Source of the DNA: CAVSUZ01 sp963795415
Lineage (GTDB): Bacteria; Pseudomonadota; Alphaproteobacteria; Acetobacterales; Acetobacteraceae
Assembly (NCBI GenBank): GCA_963795415.1
Contig: CAWCHQ010000003.1
Coordinates: forward strand, 372,001-436,000
DNA length: 64,000 bases
Direction of reading: 5' to 3'
How positions within the stretch are numbered: the stretch's first letter is position 1; every line of letters begins with the position of its first letter. A program made the position numbers and the translations under genes. The notes beneath the pieces were generated by a model, which saw only the letters and a list, made by a program, of their open reading frames with translations, was not told where the DNA came from and did not search any database. Of this stretch, positions 18,133-26,212 are shown piece by piece.

Positions 18133-20844
18133 ATGAACGAAGGTAACGATCAGGAAGCTAGCAAGGGCCGGCTATCGCTGCGGCCTTCTTCGCGTCTGGA
18201 GCTGGGCCGGACGGTGGATGCCGGTTCGGTCCGGCAGAGCTTCAGTCACGGCCGGTCCAAGGTGGTGCAGGTGGAGGTGCGCAAGAAGCGCGCCCCCGGC
18301 CCTGCGGCGCCCGGCACGCAAGGACCCACGGGCACTCCTGGTGCGCCGGCAGGGCGGGCTCCGGCAGGTGGCGCCGGCCGGCCGGCGCCGGGCACTCCGC
18401 GCGCGCTGACCGCGAGCGAACTGGCTGCGCGGCAGCGTGCTCTGGTCGAGCAGCAGCGCGAGCAGGCGAAGCGCGAGGCGGAGCGGCGGGAGCAGGAGCA
18501 GGAGAAGATTTCGATCTTGTCGGCGGCCGAAGAGGCGCGCCGGCGGGATGACGAGGCACGCAAGGCCGCGGAGGAGGAAGCGCGGCTGCAGGCCGAAATG
18601 GAGGCGCTGCGGCAGGAGGAAGCCGCGCACCAGGAATCTGCCATGGAAGCGGCCGCGGTCCAGCCCGTCGCGGATGGCACGACAGTGTCCTCGGCTCCGG
18701 CGCCGGTAGAGGCACGCCAGCCGCAGGACGCGCGTCCGGCTAGGCCCGCTGCGCCGGTGCAGCCGCGCCGACCTGCGACGCCGGGCAGCGCGACGCCCGG
18801 CAGGCCCACGGAAACGCTGCGGCTGCGGCCGGGCGGGCGCCCTGGCGAAGAAGAAGACGAGTCCCGGCCGGTGCGCCGTGCCGGCCTGGGCGTGCCAGCG
18901 CGCAAGCCGCCGATTGTGATGCCGAAGAAGGGCGTGGACGGTGGCCGCCGCGCCGGACGCATAGACGTGCAGGCCGCGCTGGAGGGCGACGACGAGAGGG
19001 TACGCAGCCTGGCTTCGGTCCGGCGCCAGCGCGAGCGCGAGCGCCGGCAGGCGGAGCTGGAGCGCCTGCGGTCGGATCAGGTGCGCGTGGTGCGCGACGT
19101 GATCCTGCCGGAGCAGATCACGGTGCAGGAGCTTGCCAACCGCATGGCGGCGCGTGCCGGCGAGGTGGTGAAGGCGCTGATGAAGCTGGGCGTCATGGCC
19201 ACCATCACGCAGTCGATCGACGCCGATACGGCGGAGCTGGTGGTGCAGGAGTTCGGGCACCGAGCGCGGCGGGTGTCGGAATCGGACGTGGAGCAGGGGC
19301 TGGAGGGCGCGGCGGATACCGAGTCCGAGATGGAGCTTCGCCCGCCGGTCGTTACCGTGATGGGCCATGTCGATCACGGCAAGACCAGTCTGCTCGATGC
19401 GATGCGCTCGACCGATGTGGCGGCCAAGGAGGCCGGCGGCATCACCCAGCATATCGGTGCCTATCAGGTGCTGACCGAGGGCGGGCACCGGATCACGTTC
19501 CTGGACACGCCCGGCCACGAGGCGTTCACGGCGATGCGCGCCCGAGGCGCCAGCGTGACGGATTTCGTGGTGTTGGTGGTCGCGGCGGATGACGGGGTGA
19601 TGCCGCAGACGATCGAGGCGATTCGCCACGCCAAGGCGGCCAATGCGCCGGTCATTGTGGCGATCAACAAAATGGACCGGCCGGACGCCAATCCGGACCG
19701 GGTGCGCCAGGAGCTGCTGAGCCACGACGTGGTGGTTGAGGAGATGGGCGGCGATACGCAGTCGGTGGAAGTCTCGGCGCTGAAAAAGACGGGGCTGGAC
19801 GAGCTGGAGGAGGCGATCGCGCTCCAGGCGGAAATCCTGGATCTGCGGGCGAATCCGCACCGATCGGCGGAGGGCTCGGTGATCGAAAGTCGGCTGGACC
19901 GCGGGCGGGGGCCGGTGGCCACAGTGCTGGTTCAGAAGGGCACCTTGCATCAGGGCGACATTGTGGTGGCCGGCGCCGAGTGGGGGCGGGTGCGGGCGAT
20001 GCTGGACGACAAGGGCCGCAACCTGAAGGATGCCGAGCCGGCCATGCCGGTGGAAATCCTGGGGCTGACGGGTGTGCCCTCGGCGGGCGAGCCCTTCGTG
20101 GTGGTGGAGAACGAGAGCCGCGCCCGGGAAATCACCGAGTTCCGCACACGGCGGCTGCGGGAGAAGCAGGCGGCGGGCAATCTGGCGGCCCGGGGCACGC
20201 TGGATCAGATGCTGGCGCGCATCGCCGCGGGCGAGCAGAAGGAGGTCGCGGTTGTCATCAAGGCCGACGTGCAGGGCAGCGCCGAGGCCATTCAGGCCAC
20301 GGTGCTGAAGCAGTCCACCGACGAGGTGCGGGTACGGGTGCTGTTGTCGGCAGTCGGGCAGATCACCGAGAGCGACGTGCAGCTTGCTCAGGCGTCGAAG
20401 GCGATGATCGTGGCGTTCAATGTGCGAGCGACCGCGCAGGCGCGCGACCTGGCGCAGCGCGACGGCGTGGATATTCGTTATTATTCAATCATCTACGACG
20501 TGTCGGACGACATCGAGGCGATGGTGAAGGGCAAGATCGCCCCGAAGGCGCGGGAGAAGTTCCTGGGCTATGCCGAAATCCGGGCGGTGTTCACCATCAC
20601 CAAGGTCGGCAAGGTCGCCGGCTGCATGGTGACGGAAGGGGTGGTCAAGCGCGGCGCCGGGGTGCGGCTGCTGCGCGAGGGCGTGGTGATCCATACCGGC
20701 GAGCTGACGCAGCTGAAGCGCTTCAAGGACGACGTGCGCGAGGTGGCTCGGGGCTACGAATGCGGCCTGTCGTTTGCGAACTTCCACGATCTGCGGGAAG
20801 GCGACGTGGTGGAGTGCTACGAGACGGAGCTGGTTCCGGGTTGA
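18133..20844 (+). CDS. infB: Translation initiation factor IF-2
   Basis: IF-2 is the GTPase that brings initiator tRNA to the ribosome. The 903-residue protein has the alphaproteobacterial N-terminus (LSLRPSSRLELGRTVDAGSV then KVVQVEVRKKR), a long Ala/Arg/Glu-rich linker, and the G domain: GHVDHGKT (G1), DTPGHEAF (G3), NKMDRPDAN (G4), then domains II-IV ending in LREGDVVECYETELVPG. I prefer the ATG at 18133 by comparison with family N-termini; the ATG at 18103 overlaps the ylxR stop and is an alternative. rbfA starts at its stop codon. Confidence 0.95.
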   Translation: MNEGNDQEASKGRLSLRPSSRLELGRTVDAGSVRQSFSHGRSKVVQVEVRKKRAPGPAAPGTQGPTGTPGAPAGRAPAGGAGRPAPGTPRALTASELAARQRALVEQQREQAKREAERREQEQEKISILSAAEEARRRDDEARKAAEEEARLQAEMEALRQEEAAHQESAMEAAAVQPVADGTTVSSAPAPVEARQPQDARPARPAAPVQPRRPATPGSATPGRPTETLRLRPGGRPGEEEDESRPVRRAGLGVPARKPPIVMPKKGVDGGRRAGRIDVQAALEGDDERVRSLASVRRQRERERRQAELERLRSDQVRVVRDVILPEQITVQELANRMAARAGEVVKALMKLGVMATITQSIDADTAELVVQEFGHRARRVSESDVEQGLEGAADTESEMELRPPVVTVMGHVDHGKTSLLDAMRSTDVAAKEAGGITQHIGAYQVLTEGGHRITFLDTPGHEAFTAMRARGASVTDFVVLVVAADDGVMPQTIEAIRHAKAANAPVIVAINKMDRPDANPDRVRQELLSHDVVVEEMGGDTQSVEVSALKKTGLDELEEAIALQAEILDLRANPHRSAEGSVIESRLDRGRGPVATVLVQKGTLHQGDIVVAGAEWGRVRAMLDDKGRNLKDAEPAMPVEILGLTGVPSAGEPFVVVENESRAREITEFRTRRLREKQAAGNLAARGTLDQMLARIAAGEQKEVAVVIKADVQGSAEAIQATVLKQSTDEVRVRVLLSAVGQITESDVQLAQASKAMIVAFNVRATAQARDLAQRDGVDIRYYSIIYDVSDDIEAMVKGKIAPKAREKFLGYAEIRAVFTITKVGKVAGCMVTEGVVKRGAGVRLLREGVVIHTGELTQLKRFKDDVREVARGYECGLSFANFHDLREGDVVECYETELVPG

Positions 20845-21311
20845 GCCGAAAGCGGGGCGCGGGAGGATCTAAAGCGGTTTTAGGGCGGGATTCACGCGCT
20901 GCGGCCCTCGGCCCCGGATCAGGTCCGGGGCCGGCCCTCGCGCGATCCGGCCCGAGTCAGAGACAGCTGCGAGTGGCCGAGGAGATCCGTCACGTGCTGG
21001 CCGGGATTTTCGGCCGGCATGAGCTGCATGATCCCGAGCTGGCCGGCGAGCAGATCACGGTGACGGAGGTGCGGGTGGAGCCGGACCTGCGGCATGCCGT
21101 GGCTTTCGTTTCCCGGCTGGGGCGGCCGGATGTGGATGTGCTGTTGCCGGCGCTGCGGCGGGCTGCTCCGTTTTTGCGGGCGGGGGTGGCGCATGCGCTG
21201 CGGCTGAAATTCGCTCCGGAGCTGAGCTTTCAGCCGGACCATTCGCTGGACCGGGCGACGGAGATCGAGCGGTTGCTGCACTCGCCCGGGGTGGCGCGGG
21301 ATCTGGGGTAG
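20841..21311 (+). CDS. rbfA: Ribosome-binding factor A, with a repeat-derived N-terminal insert
   Basis: RbfA is a KH-fold factor needed for 16S rRNA 5'-end maturation and growth in the cold. The core is clear: PSQRQLRVAEEIRHVLAGIF, HELHDPELAGEQITVTEVRV, PDLRHAVAFVSRLGRPDVDV and ALRLKFAPELSFQPDHSLDR. The start is a TTG at 20841 overlapping the infB stop (TTGA). Between the initial SRKRG and PSQRQ lie about 30 extra residues (GGSKAVLGRDSRAAALGPGS, then GPGPALARSG) encoded by a palindromic element with a perfect 9-bp stem at 20910-20932. Normal relatives have only a short link here. If the insert blocks function, the real start would have to be further in. Confidence 0.85.
   Translation: MSRKRGAGGSKAVLGRDSRAAALGPGSGPGPALARSGPSQRQLRVAEEIRHVLAGIFGRHELHDPELAGEQITVTEVRVEPDLRHAVAFVSRLGRPDVDVLLPALRRAAPFLRAGVAHALRLKFAPELSFQPDHSLDRATEIERLLHSPGVARDLG
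20910..20932. repeat. Palindrome inside the rbfA coding sequence
   Basis: GGCCCCGGA (20910-20918) and TCCGGGGCC (20924-20932) form a perfect 9-bp stem with a 5-base loop. The surrounding GCCCTCG / CCCTCGCGCG flanks match the style of interspersed palindromes elsewhere in the window. It is read through in frame. Confidence 0.8.
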
Positions 21312-21435
21312 GCTGGGCCGGGCCGGGGTTTCGGTCCGGATGGGGAAGGATCTTGTTTCGGCGGGTCTCTGGGGCCAGATGCGTGTGGCGGCGTTCGGTC
21401 GGGTTGGACGTGGCAGCTTGATCAGGTGAGGTTCG

Positions 21436-21590
21436 GTACAAGAGGCCGATTTTGGGGGTTGAATTTTGTACGAAAGGCGATTTTGGGGGGTTGCGTTTTG
21501 TACAGAACCCGGGTTTCCGGGGGTTGTAAGATGTACGAAACGGGGGTTTGGTGGGGTTGCGTTTTGTACAAAACGGAGGTTCGTTTCGGG
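21436..21590. repeat. Phased GTAC array 1: five units every 32-33 bp
   Basis: GTAC cores occur at 21436, 21468, 21500, 21533 and 21566, spacings 32, 32, 33 and 33. Most units read TTTTGTACRAAA, then C/G-rich bases, then TTT and GGGGGTTG. The 32/33 alternation changes the reading phase, so the array is not coding. It lies within the 447-base gene-free stretch after rbfA (21312-21758). A second array with the same spacing lies at 45453-45625. Confidence 0.8.
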
Positions 21591-21758
21591 TGGCCCTGCC
21601 TGGTCAGTTAGCTGCTGACACTCCCGCGTATCCAGCGGAGTGCACCAATTGCTGGCGATCCATTTCAGTCGATATGACAAAGCACGGCGGCTGCGCCGTG
21701 CTCGCAACAGATCTTACCGTTGCAATCGGTATTTTCTACTGCAGGAGGCCCCGGTAAA

Positions 21759-21863
21759 GTGTCAGACTTCATCGAGGTTCTCGCGGTCATCGGGCAGATC
21801 ACAGAGGTAAAGAGGCTCCGGCATATGCTGGCGAATGCCGAGAAGCGGCATGGCAAGGCGTGA
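21759..21863 (+). CDS. 34-residue small protein upstream of the DUF4258 gene
   Basis: The GTG at 21759 starts VSDFIEVLAVIGQITEVKRL followed by RHMLANAEKRHGKA and a stop that overlaps the next start (GTGA). AGGAGG lies about 10 bases upstream. In the diverged copy at about 22724-22807 the same reading frame is kept as VLAAIGQTTEVKRLQRILAN and then AEKRHGKG, with several silent changes, which argues that it has been translated and selected. It is mainly helical and basic. I do not recognise a family. Confidence 0.5.
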   Translation: MSDFIEVLAVIGQITEVKRLRHMLANAEKRHGKA

Positions 21864-22095
21864 TCCGATTCCATCCTCACGCCGCTCTGCGGATCGCAGA
21901 GCGCCACCTCCGCACCGAATGGGTGGAGACTACCGTCATCTCACCGGAGTGGACCCCAACGATCCCGCTGTAACCCGCGCCTTTCGCGCCATTCCCCAGG
22001 CACAAGGGCGAGTTCTGAGGGTTGCCTGCCGGCCTGATAGCAACGACATTCTCGTGCTAACAGCCTTCTTCGACCGTGGAGCAAAGAGGCCATGA
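21860..22095 (+). pseudogene. DUF4258 family protein, one frameshift
   Basis: From the GTG at 21860 the frame reads VIRFHPHAALRIAERHLRTE and then WVETTVISPEWT, the typical DUF4258 start with conserved histidines. At the CCCC run 21954-21957 one base appears to be missing; with five Cs the protein continues PNDPAVTRAFRAIPQAQGRV and LRVACRPDSNDILVLTAFFD. DUF4258 proteins are small, often next to DUF2283 or HTH partners, and are thought to be toxin-like. The stop overlaps the DUF2283 ATG (ATGA). Gene decay and sequencing error are both possible. Confidence 0.7.
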
Positions 22096-22292
22096 AGCTC
22101 ACATACGACCAGGAGGCCGACGCCTTCTACGCCCGCTTCGCTCCGGACGGCACGCCCATTGCCGAGACCAAAGAGGTCGCTCCAAACGTCAACATCGATC
22201 TCGACGATAACGGCGACCTTATTGGCTTTGAGGCTCTCCACGTCCGGTTACGCGAACATCGCCAGACCGACCAGAAACGGGCGGCCGAATAA
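22092..22292 (+). CDS. DUF2283 domain protein
   Basis: A 66-residue protein with the DUF2283 pattern: MKLTYDQEADAFYARFAPDG, ETKEVAPNVNIDLDDNGDLI and GFEALHVR. These small beta-rich proteins frequently sit next to DUF4258 genes, and the pair is suspected to be a toxin-antitoxin-like module. The 4-base overlap with the DUF4258 gene shows translational coupling. The molecular function is not established. Confidence 0.85.
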   Translation: MKLTYDQEADAFYARFAPDGTPIAETKEVAPNVNIDLDDNGDLIGFEALHVRLREHRQTDQKRAAE

Positions 22293-22473
22293 GCCCCCAC
22301 CTGCCCCCGGGCCCAGCGCGCTCGCGCACGTGGAAACGGCGATCACAGCCCAGCGGGTCCCACTTGTTTGGAATCGCCCGCGACGCTCGGCGCGCCATTG
22401 CCTCGGCGGCGTGCGGAGCGGCACTTCAGGGCCTTATCGGCGACCGTAGATCGAAAGCAGCCTGGTGTGGCCT

Positions 22474-22583
22474 AGTATCGACTTTCTCTGAAAGTCGATA
22501 CGCCGTTTGCTGTCTGAGTATCCAATTCACGCGACGAAGCGTGCGTGCTTCGCGGCTCACGCTTCTCTGCGATCGGATACCAG
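22474..22583. repeat. Interspersed repeat, copy 1 (second copy at 51589-51699)
   Basis: The element starts with a hairpin, GTATCGACTT-TCTCTGA-AAGTCGATAC, continues with GAGTATCCAATTCACGCGAC and GAAGCGTGCGTGCTTCGCGG, and ends with GATCGGATACCAG. The copy at 51589-51699 shares nearly all of this. It may be a non-autonomous mobile element. Confidence 0.85.
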
Positions 22584-22584
22584 C

Positions 22585-22985
22585 TAGTTGGCTGCCGACT
22601 CCCGCGTATCCAGCGGAGTGCACCAATCACTTACACCACGACGGGCGGCGAGGGTGCGACCAGACCGGATCTACTGCCGATCCATTTCAGTCGATATGAC
22701 AAAGCACGGCGGCTGAACAAATTATTGTTCTCGCGGCCATCGGGCAGACCACAGAAGTCAAGAGGCTCCAACGTATTCTCGCGAATGCCGAGAAGCGGCA
22801 TGGCAAAGGGCGATCCGATTCCATCCTCACGCGGCTACCGACCTCGACGATCCGCTGTAATTCGCGCCTTTCGCGCTATTCCCTCAGGTTGTCCACTGGC
22901 GTGAGAGCGACGACGTTTTCGTGCTCACAGCCTTCTTCGGGCCGGAGCAAGTTATACCACGTCATGCGATGACCGCATTCGACCT
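22585..22985 (+). pseudogene. Decayed second copy of the small ORF / DUF4258 module
   Basis: Copy 2 of the segmental duplication. It keeps the small-ORF frame (VLAAIGQTTEVKRL...) but the DUF4258 part is broken by deletions: GATCCGATTCCATCCTCACG is followed by a shortened middle and TTCGTGCTCACAGCCTTCTT. No DUF2283 copy follows. The remaining bases 22986-23199 hold no gene. Confidence 0.7.
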
Positions 22986-23199
22986 ATAACCTTCGGTTCC
23001 AAGAGCTGTCGGGAACCACGTGCGATATTGGCCGGAAGCGGATACATTCGCTTTGGGGCAATTGGGGAGATCGGGTGTACCGGATGGCATGATCCGACCG
23101 GAGATTCGCAGCGGAGTTCTGCGGCGTGTAACTCCTTGAAAGAACTGAGCTCACTGCGCCGTGTGAAATTCTTGATTTTTGCACGTCTTTAGCAACCGG

Positions 23200-23694
23200 C
23201 TAAGGGCTGTCGAAACGCCTGACCATTAAATGCTCGTCGTAGAATGTGTGCCCGACTTTCAACGACCGTGGCTCTGTCCCGTAAATTTCAAAGCCGTTGC
23301 TCTCATAAAGCTTGAGTGCTGGAACATTGCTCGTCACGACCGTGCAATGCACTTGCACCACCCGCGAGCGCGCATGGTCGAGCACTGAGGCAACCAGCCT
23401 ATTGGAAACCCCGGAACGTCGAAACTCTTGCCTGACATACATCCCGAACAGCGTTCCTCTATGCTGCATCTTCAAAGGCGAGAAGGCAAAAAACCCAATG
23501 CAGCCCGCAATCTTCACCCCGTCATACGAAGCAAATACGGTGTTCTTTCGCAGCCCTTCCGCGAATTGGCTATCGGGCTTCAAGTGCTCTTCCTCAAATG
23601 ACCCGCCAAAGGCTTCCGGATGAAGCTTTACGGCCTCAAGCCTAATGGTTCTCCAGTCTGAAACATCGCTTTCTGATAGCTGTCGAATTAACAT
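23200..23694 (-). CDS. GNAT-family N-acetyltransferase
   Basis: A 164-residue GNAT protein transferring an acetyl group from acetyl-CoA. It starts MLIRQLSESDVSDWRTIRLE, and the acetyl-CoA binding region reads GTLFGMYVRQEFRRSGVSNR, matching the family V-x-x-x-x-R-x-x-G-x pattern (here RRSGV). The C-terminal VPALKLYESNGFEIYGTEPR is the usual beta-bulge and tyrosine element. Substrate unknown; similar proteins acetylate drugs, amines or protein N-termini. Its base composition is lower in GC than the neighbours, which suggests acquisition. Confidence 0.88.
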   Translation of the reverse strand: MLIRQLSESDVSDWRTIRLEAVKLHPEAFGGSFEEEHLKPDSQFAEGLRKNTVFASYDGVKIAGCIGFFAFSPLKMQHRGTLFGMYVRQEFRRSGVSNRLVASVLDHARSRVVQVHCTVVTSNVPALKLYESNGFEIYGTEPRSLKVGHTFYDEHLMVRRFDSP

Positions 23695-23733
23695 TGTTCC
23701 ACCTTACAGATAGACGCAGGCTTTGCAAAATTC

Positions 23734-23931
23734 TTGAGATTTGCACATGAGTTAGCCCGGCGAAACCTCGACGGCAGCGAGGCCGAGCCGATCACCGAGA
23801 CGCAGCAGGCCCATGTGCGCGAGCAGCTGGCCAAGATTGCCGAGGCCCTGGCGCGGGCGGAGGAGCGACGGAAGCAGACCGGCTTTCTGCCCGATCCAAC
23901 AACCCTCGCCAAAATACCGCAAGATTTTTGA
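23734..23931 (+). CDS. Short ORF, possible remnant
   Basis: A frame of 65 codons from a TTG, reading LARRNLDGSEAEPITETQQA, then RAEERRKQTGFLPDPTTLAK and a stop. It is charged and helical with a GC-rich codon pattern unlike the AT-richer flanks. No ribosome site or family is evident. It may be the C-terminal end of an older gene. Confidence 0.3.
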   Translation: MRFAHELARRNLDGSEAEPITETQQAHVREQLAKIAEALARAEERRKQTGFLPDPTTLAKIPQDF

Positions 23932-24282
23932 ACCTGCATGGAATCCTGCAATCAGGGAGCTAATCCTGTAGGGGTTGTCCGGCCCGTTCTGAACCCGACC
24001 GACCCCGACTCGACCAATGTCCATCGGCGATATCTCAGCCGGGCGTGATGCAGTTTCGGGGTGACGCCGGAGCAGGTGAGGAGCTTACGGAGGACGCACC
24101 TCCCCAGTCGGCAACCGGACTGTCGCGCATCGGAGGGCGTCGGAGATGGCCATTTTTCCGTTTCGCAATAGAACTAGGTCGCTACTGGTTACCCGCCGCT
24201 GCGAATTTCTTCGTGGCGATGCCCGTCCTACTGCGGCAAGATCGCGGGCGAAGGATCAGCGTCTCCGGGGAAGAGGACGGCC
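23932..24282. other. Gene-free stretch
   Basis: I see no gene, RNA or clear repeat in these 351 bases. The segment CGGAGGGCGTCGGAGATGGC and its surroundings show no stable reading frame. Confidence 0.5.
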
Positions 24283-24731
24283 ATGAGCGACTTATTTATC
24301 GAAGATGAAGAAGAGCAGCGCGTTGATCACAATGGGGGGAAATAACCAAAGCCAAGAAATACGACACGGTGGTTAAAAGTGGCCAAGCCACTCTCAAAGC
24401 GCTCTTGATACTCAACGGCGGTGCCACAATCGCTTTTCTGGCATTTATGCAGAATATCCTGCAAAAGCCAGTAGTGAACTTGCATGCTGGGAAGTTTTTT
24501 ATAGATGCTATGCAGTGGTTTATTTGGGGGACGTTCTGTGCTGTTCTGTCGTTCGGGGCGATATTCTTTACAAACTGCTTAAGCCTTGTTGGCTGGTATC
24601 GCGCCTCTAGTGCATTATTTGTTGTAACGCTCGTTATTGGACTCTGCTCATTTGGCTTTTTTCTTTACGCGAGCACAGAAGCCGTAAAGGGCTTTCAGCT
24701 GGTTGGAAGTGCCTTTTTCGTGCCGGGCTGA
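24283..24731 (+). pseudogene. Small membrane protein of unknown function, probable homopolymer frameshift
   Basis: From the ATG at 24283 the frame reads MSDLFIEDEEEQRVDHNGGK and stops. Adding one G to the six-G run at 24334-24339 joins it to EITKAKKYDTVVKSGQATLK, then ALLILNGGATIAFLAFMQNI and three further hydrophobic segments (WFIWGTFCAVLSFGAIFF, SSALFVVTLVIGLCSFGFFL), giving a protein of about 150 residues with three or four membrane helices. The G and A/T content is well below that of the neighbours, suggesting transfer. I do not know a function. Confidence 0.55.
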
Positions 24732-24866
24732 GTTTGCCGTGCTGCGAAATTCTTGGATTCCGCAACAGGCCGCACTGTCTGAGCTGCTGCCGGTTTGGTG
24801 GACGCCGAAAATGGGGAAGGCGACATCTCGCCGCCCTCCCCGGCACGGTTGATCCGCCGAGAGGCA

Positions 24867-25619
24867 TCACGCCACGGCCAGCCGGCCTTTCGAGGCGGTC
24901 TCCGGCCGCAGCCGCCACAGAACGAGGCCATGGAGCATCAGGGCCAGCGGGACAGCGAAGGTGGGTATCATTACCAGCGGAAAGGATGTGATGAGGAGGT
25001 TAGGCGCGTCGAGGGCAAGGAGGTGCAGCCGGCCTGGAGAGGTCAATGCGCCCATCGCGATCGCCACGATAAGGTCGGCGATGCCAAAAAGGCACCAAAT
25101 GTACGCCGCTCTGCGAGCGTCGGTCGACTTTCGCGCCAACAGCACAGCCACGACAACGGCCATACAACCGGTTGTGACGTCTCCAATCCCCGCGGGCAGC
25201 GCGAATTGCCAGGGCAGGCGCCCATCCGCCCAAAGTACGAGGAAGATGCCGCCTCCGACGCGATAGATCTGAGCCGCCACGATCCAATGGAGCGGAATTG
25301 CGGAAACAAGCCTTGCAATGCTTGCCGATCGCCATAAGCCAATAGCGGAGGCAATCAGCGGGATCAGCAAACCGAATACTACGGTGGGCACCGCGGTCTC
25401 GGTGGTCGCGAAATACGCATTTGCCGAGCCGAGGTATTGGGCGACCGCCAGCCAAGCGATCAAGCCCACCGAGAGCGCGCCCGCGGTCGTGTAACGTGAC
25501 CGGGCGGGCGCGTCCATCCTCGCAGCACCCATCCAGATGAGGCTCAGTGCAATGACCAGCACCAGAGGCCGGATCGTCGACTCGAACGCTGAGAGGTATC
25601 CAGGGATTTGCGGCGCCAT
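24867..25619 (-). CDS. Integral membrane protein of unknown function
   Basis: A 250-residue protein with about seven hydrophobic segments, for example RPLVLVIALSLIWMGAARM, TAGALSVGLIAWLAVAQYLG, VPTVVFGLLIPLIASAIGLW and PLVMIPTFAVPLALMLHGLV. It starts at the ATG at 25619 behind AAAGGAGT. I recognise no catalytic motif. It is divergent from an HxlR-type regulator, with a palindrome in the 95-base gap, so it is probably the regulator's target. Confidence 0.7.
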   Translation of the reverse strand: MAPQIPGYLSAFESTIRPLVLVIALSLIWMGAARMDAPARSRYTTAGALSVGLIAWLAVAQYLGSANAYFATTETAVPTVVFGLLIPLIASAIGLWRSASIARLVSAIPLHWIVAAQIYRVGGGIFLVLWADGRLPWQFALPAGIGDVTTGCMAVVVAVLLARKSTDARRAAYIWCLFGIADLIVAIAMGALTSPGRLHLLALDAPNLLITSFPLVMIPTFAVPLALMLHGLVLWRLRPETASKGRLAVA

Positions 25620-25637
25620 CGTGCGACTCCTTTGGTT

Positions 25638-25663
25638 GTAACTACCGTTGGAGTAGTCACTAC
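25638..25663. promoter_or_regulatory. Candidate HxlR operator
   Basis: GTAGTCACTAC (25653-25663) is a perfect palindrome with a central C, and GTAACTAC (25638-25645) repeats the half-site with the same centre-to-centre helical register. Both lie between the divergent membrane protein and regulator genes. Confidence 0.5.
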
Positions 25664-25714
25664 GTAATACGAAGCGACTTGTCAAGGGGCGTGGTAGCGG
25701 GATAGAGTGGGGCC

Positions 25715-26032
25715 ATGAAGGTGCAAGACGCCACCGATTGCCCGGTGGCCCGCACGCTAAGCGTCATTGGATCGAGCTGGGCTTGCCTCATCCTGCGCGA
25801 CCTCCTCCTGCATGGCGCAAGGCGCTTCCAGGACTTGCAGGACTCACTCGTCGGCATTGCGCCGACGACGTTGTCGGAACGACTCAAGACGCTTGAGCAG
25901 AATGGCATCCTGGAGCGGCGTTTCTATTCGATGAGTCCGCCGCGGGCCGAGTATGTGCTGACTGCCAAGGGTCGTGACCTCGGCCCAATCGTCCGTGCCA
26001 TGCGTGATTGGGGGCGCAAGTATGCGCGCTGA
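25715..26032 (+). CDS. HxlR-family winged-helix transcription regulator
   Basis: A 105-residue HxlR/MarR-like regulator. The family start CPVARTLSVIGSSWACLILR (the family CPxxxxLxxIGGKWxxxIL pattern with its N-terminal cysteine) is followed by the recognition helix region GARRFQDLQDSLVGIAPTTL, then SERLKTLEQNGILERRFYS and the wing. HxlR proteins often sense electrophiles or redox stress through that cysteine. It is transcribed away from the membrane-protein gene it probably controls. Confidence 0.9.
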   Translation: MKVQDATDCPVARTLSVIGSSWACLILRDLLLHGARRFQDLQDSLVGIAPTTLSERLKTLEQNGILERRFYSMSPPRAEYVLTAKGRDLGPIVRAMRDWGRKYAR

Positions 26033-26212
26033 CCACCCCTTCAGCTCGGACAATTTGGCGGCCTCACAGCCGACGTTGCATAAGACCGCATTATGACAAC
26101 CCCAGCGAAGAAAAGGCCGAGTATTCGTTAAAGGATAACCGGGAACGGCGTAAATATTCGGAATGGAGAGACGCACGATCTGCGCTCACAGCTCAGATCG
26201 TGCGCCATGCGC

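Larger units (their letters stand above)
21607..22095 (+). repeat. Segmental duplication, copy 1
   Basis: This segment is repeated in a diverged form at 22585-22985. Shared blocks include CCCGCGTATCCAGCGGAGTG, CATTTCAGTCGATATGACAA, GCGAATGCCGAGAAGCGGCA and GATCCGATTCCATCCTCACG. Copy 1 contains the small ORF and the DUF4258 gene. Confidence 0.85.

Noticed and set aside
18172..19950. 592-codon minus-strand open frame opposite infB
   Set aside because: Shadow of the GC-rich linker and G domain of IF-2; composition is Arg/His/Leu-rich without domains.
21436..21590. CRISPR array at the GTAC repeats
   Set aside because: The conserved core is only about 12 bp with no long identical repeat, and there are no cas genes nearby.
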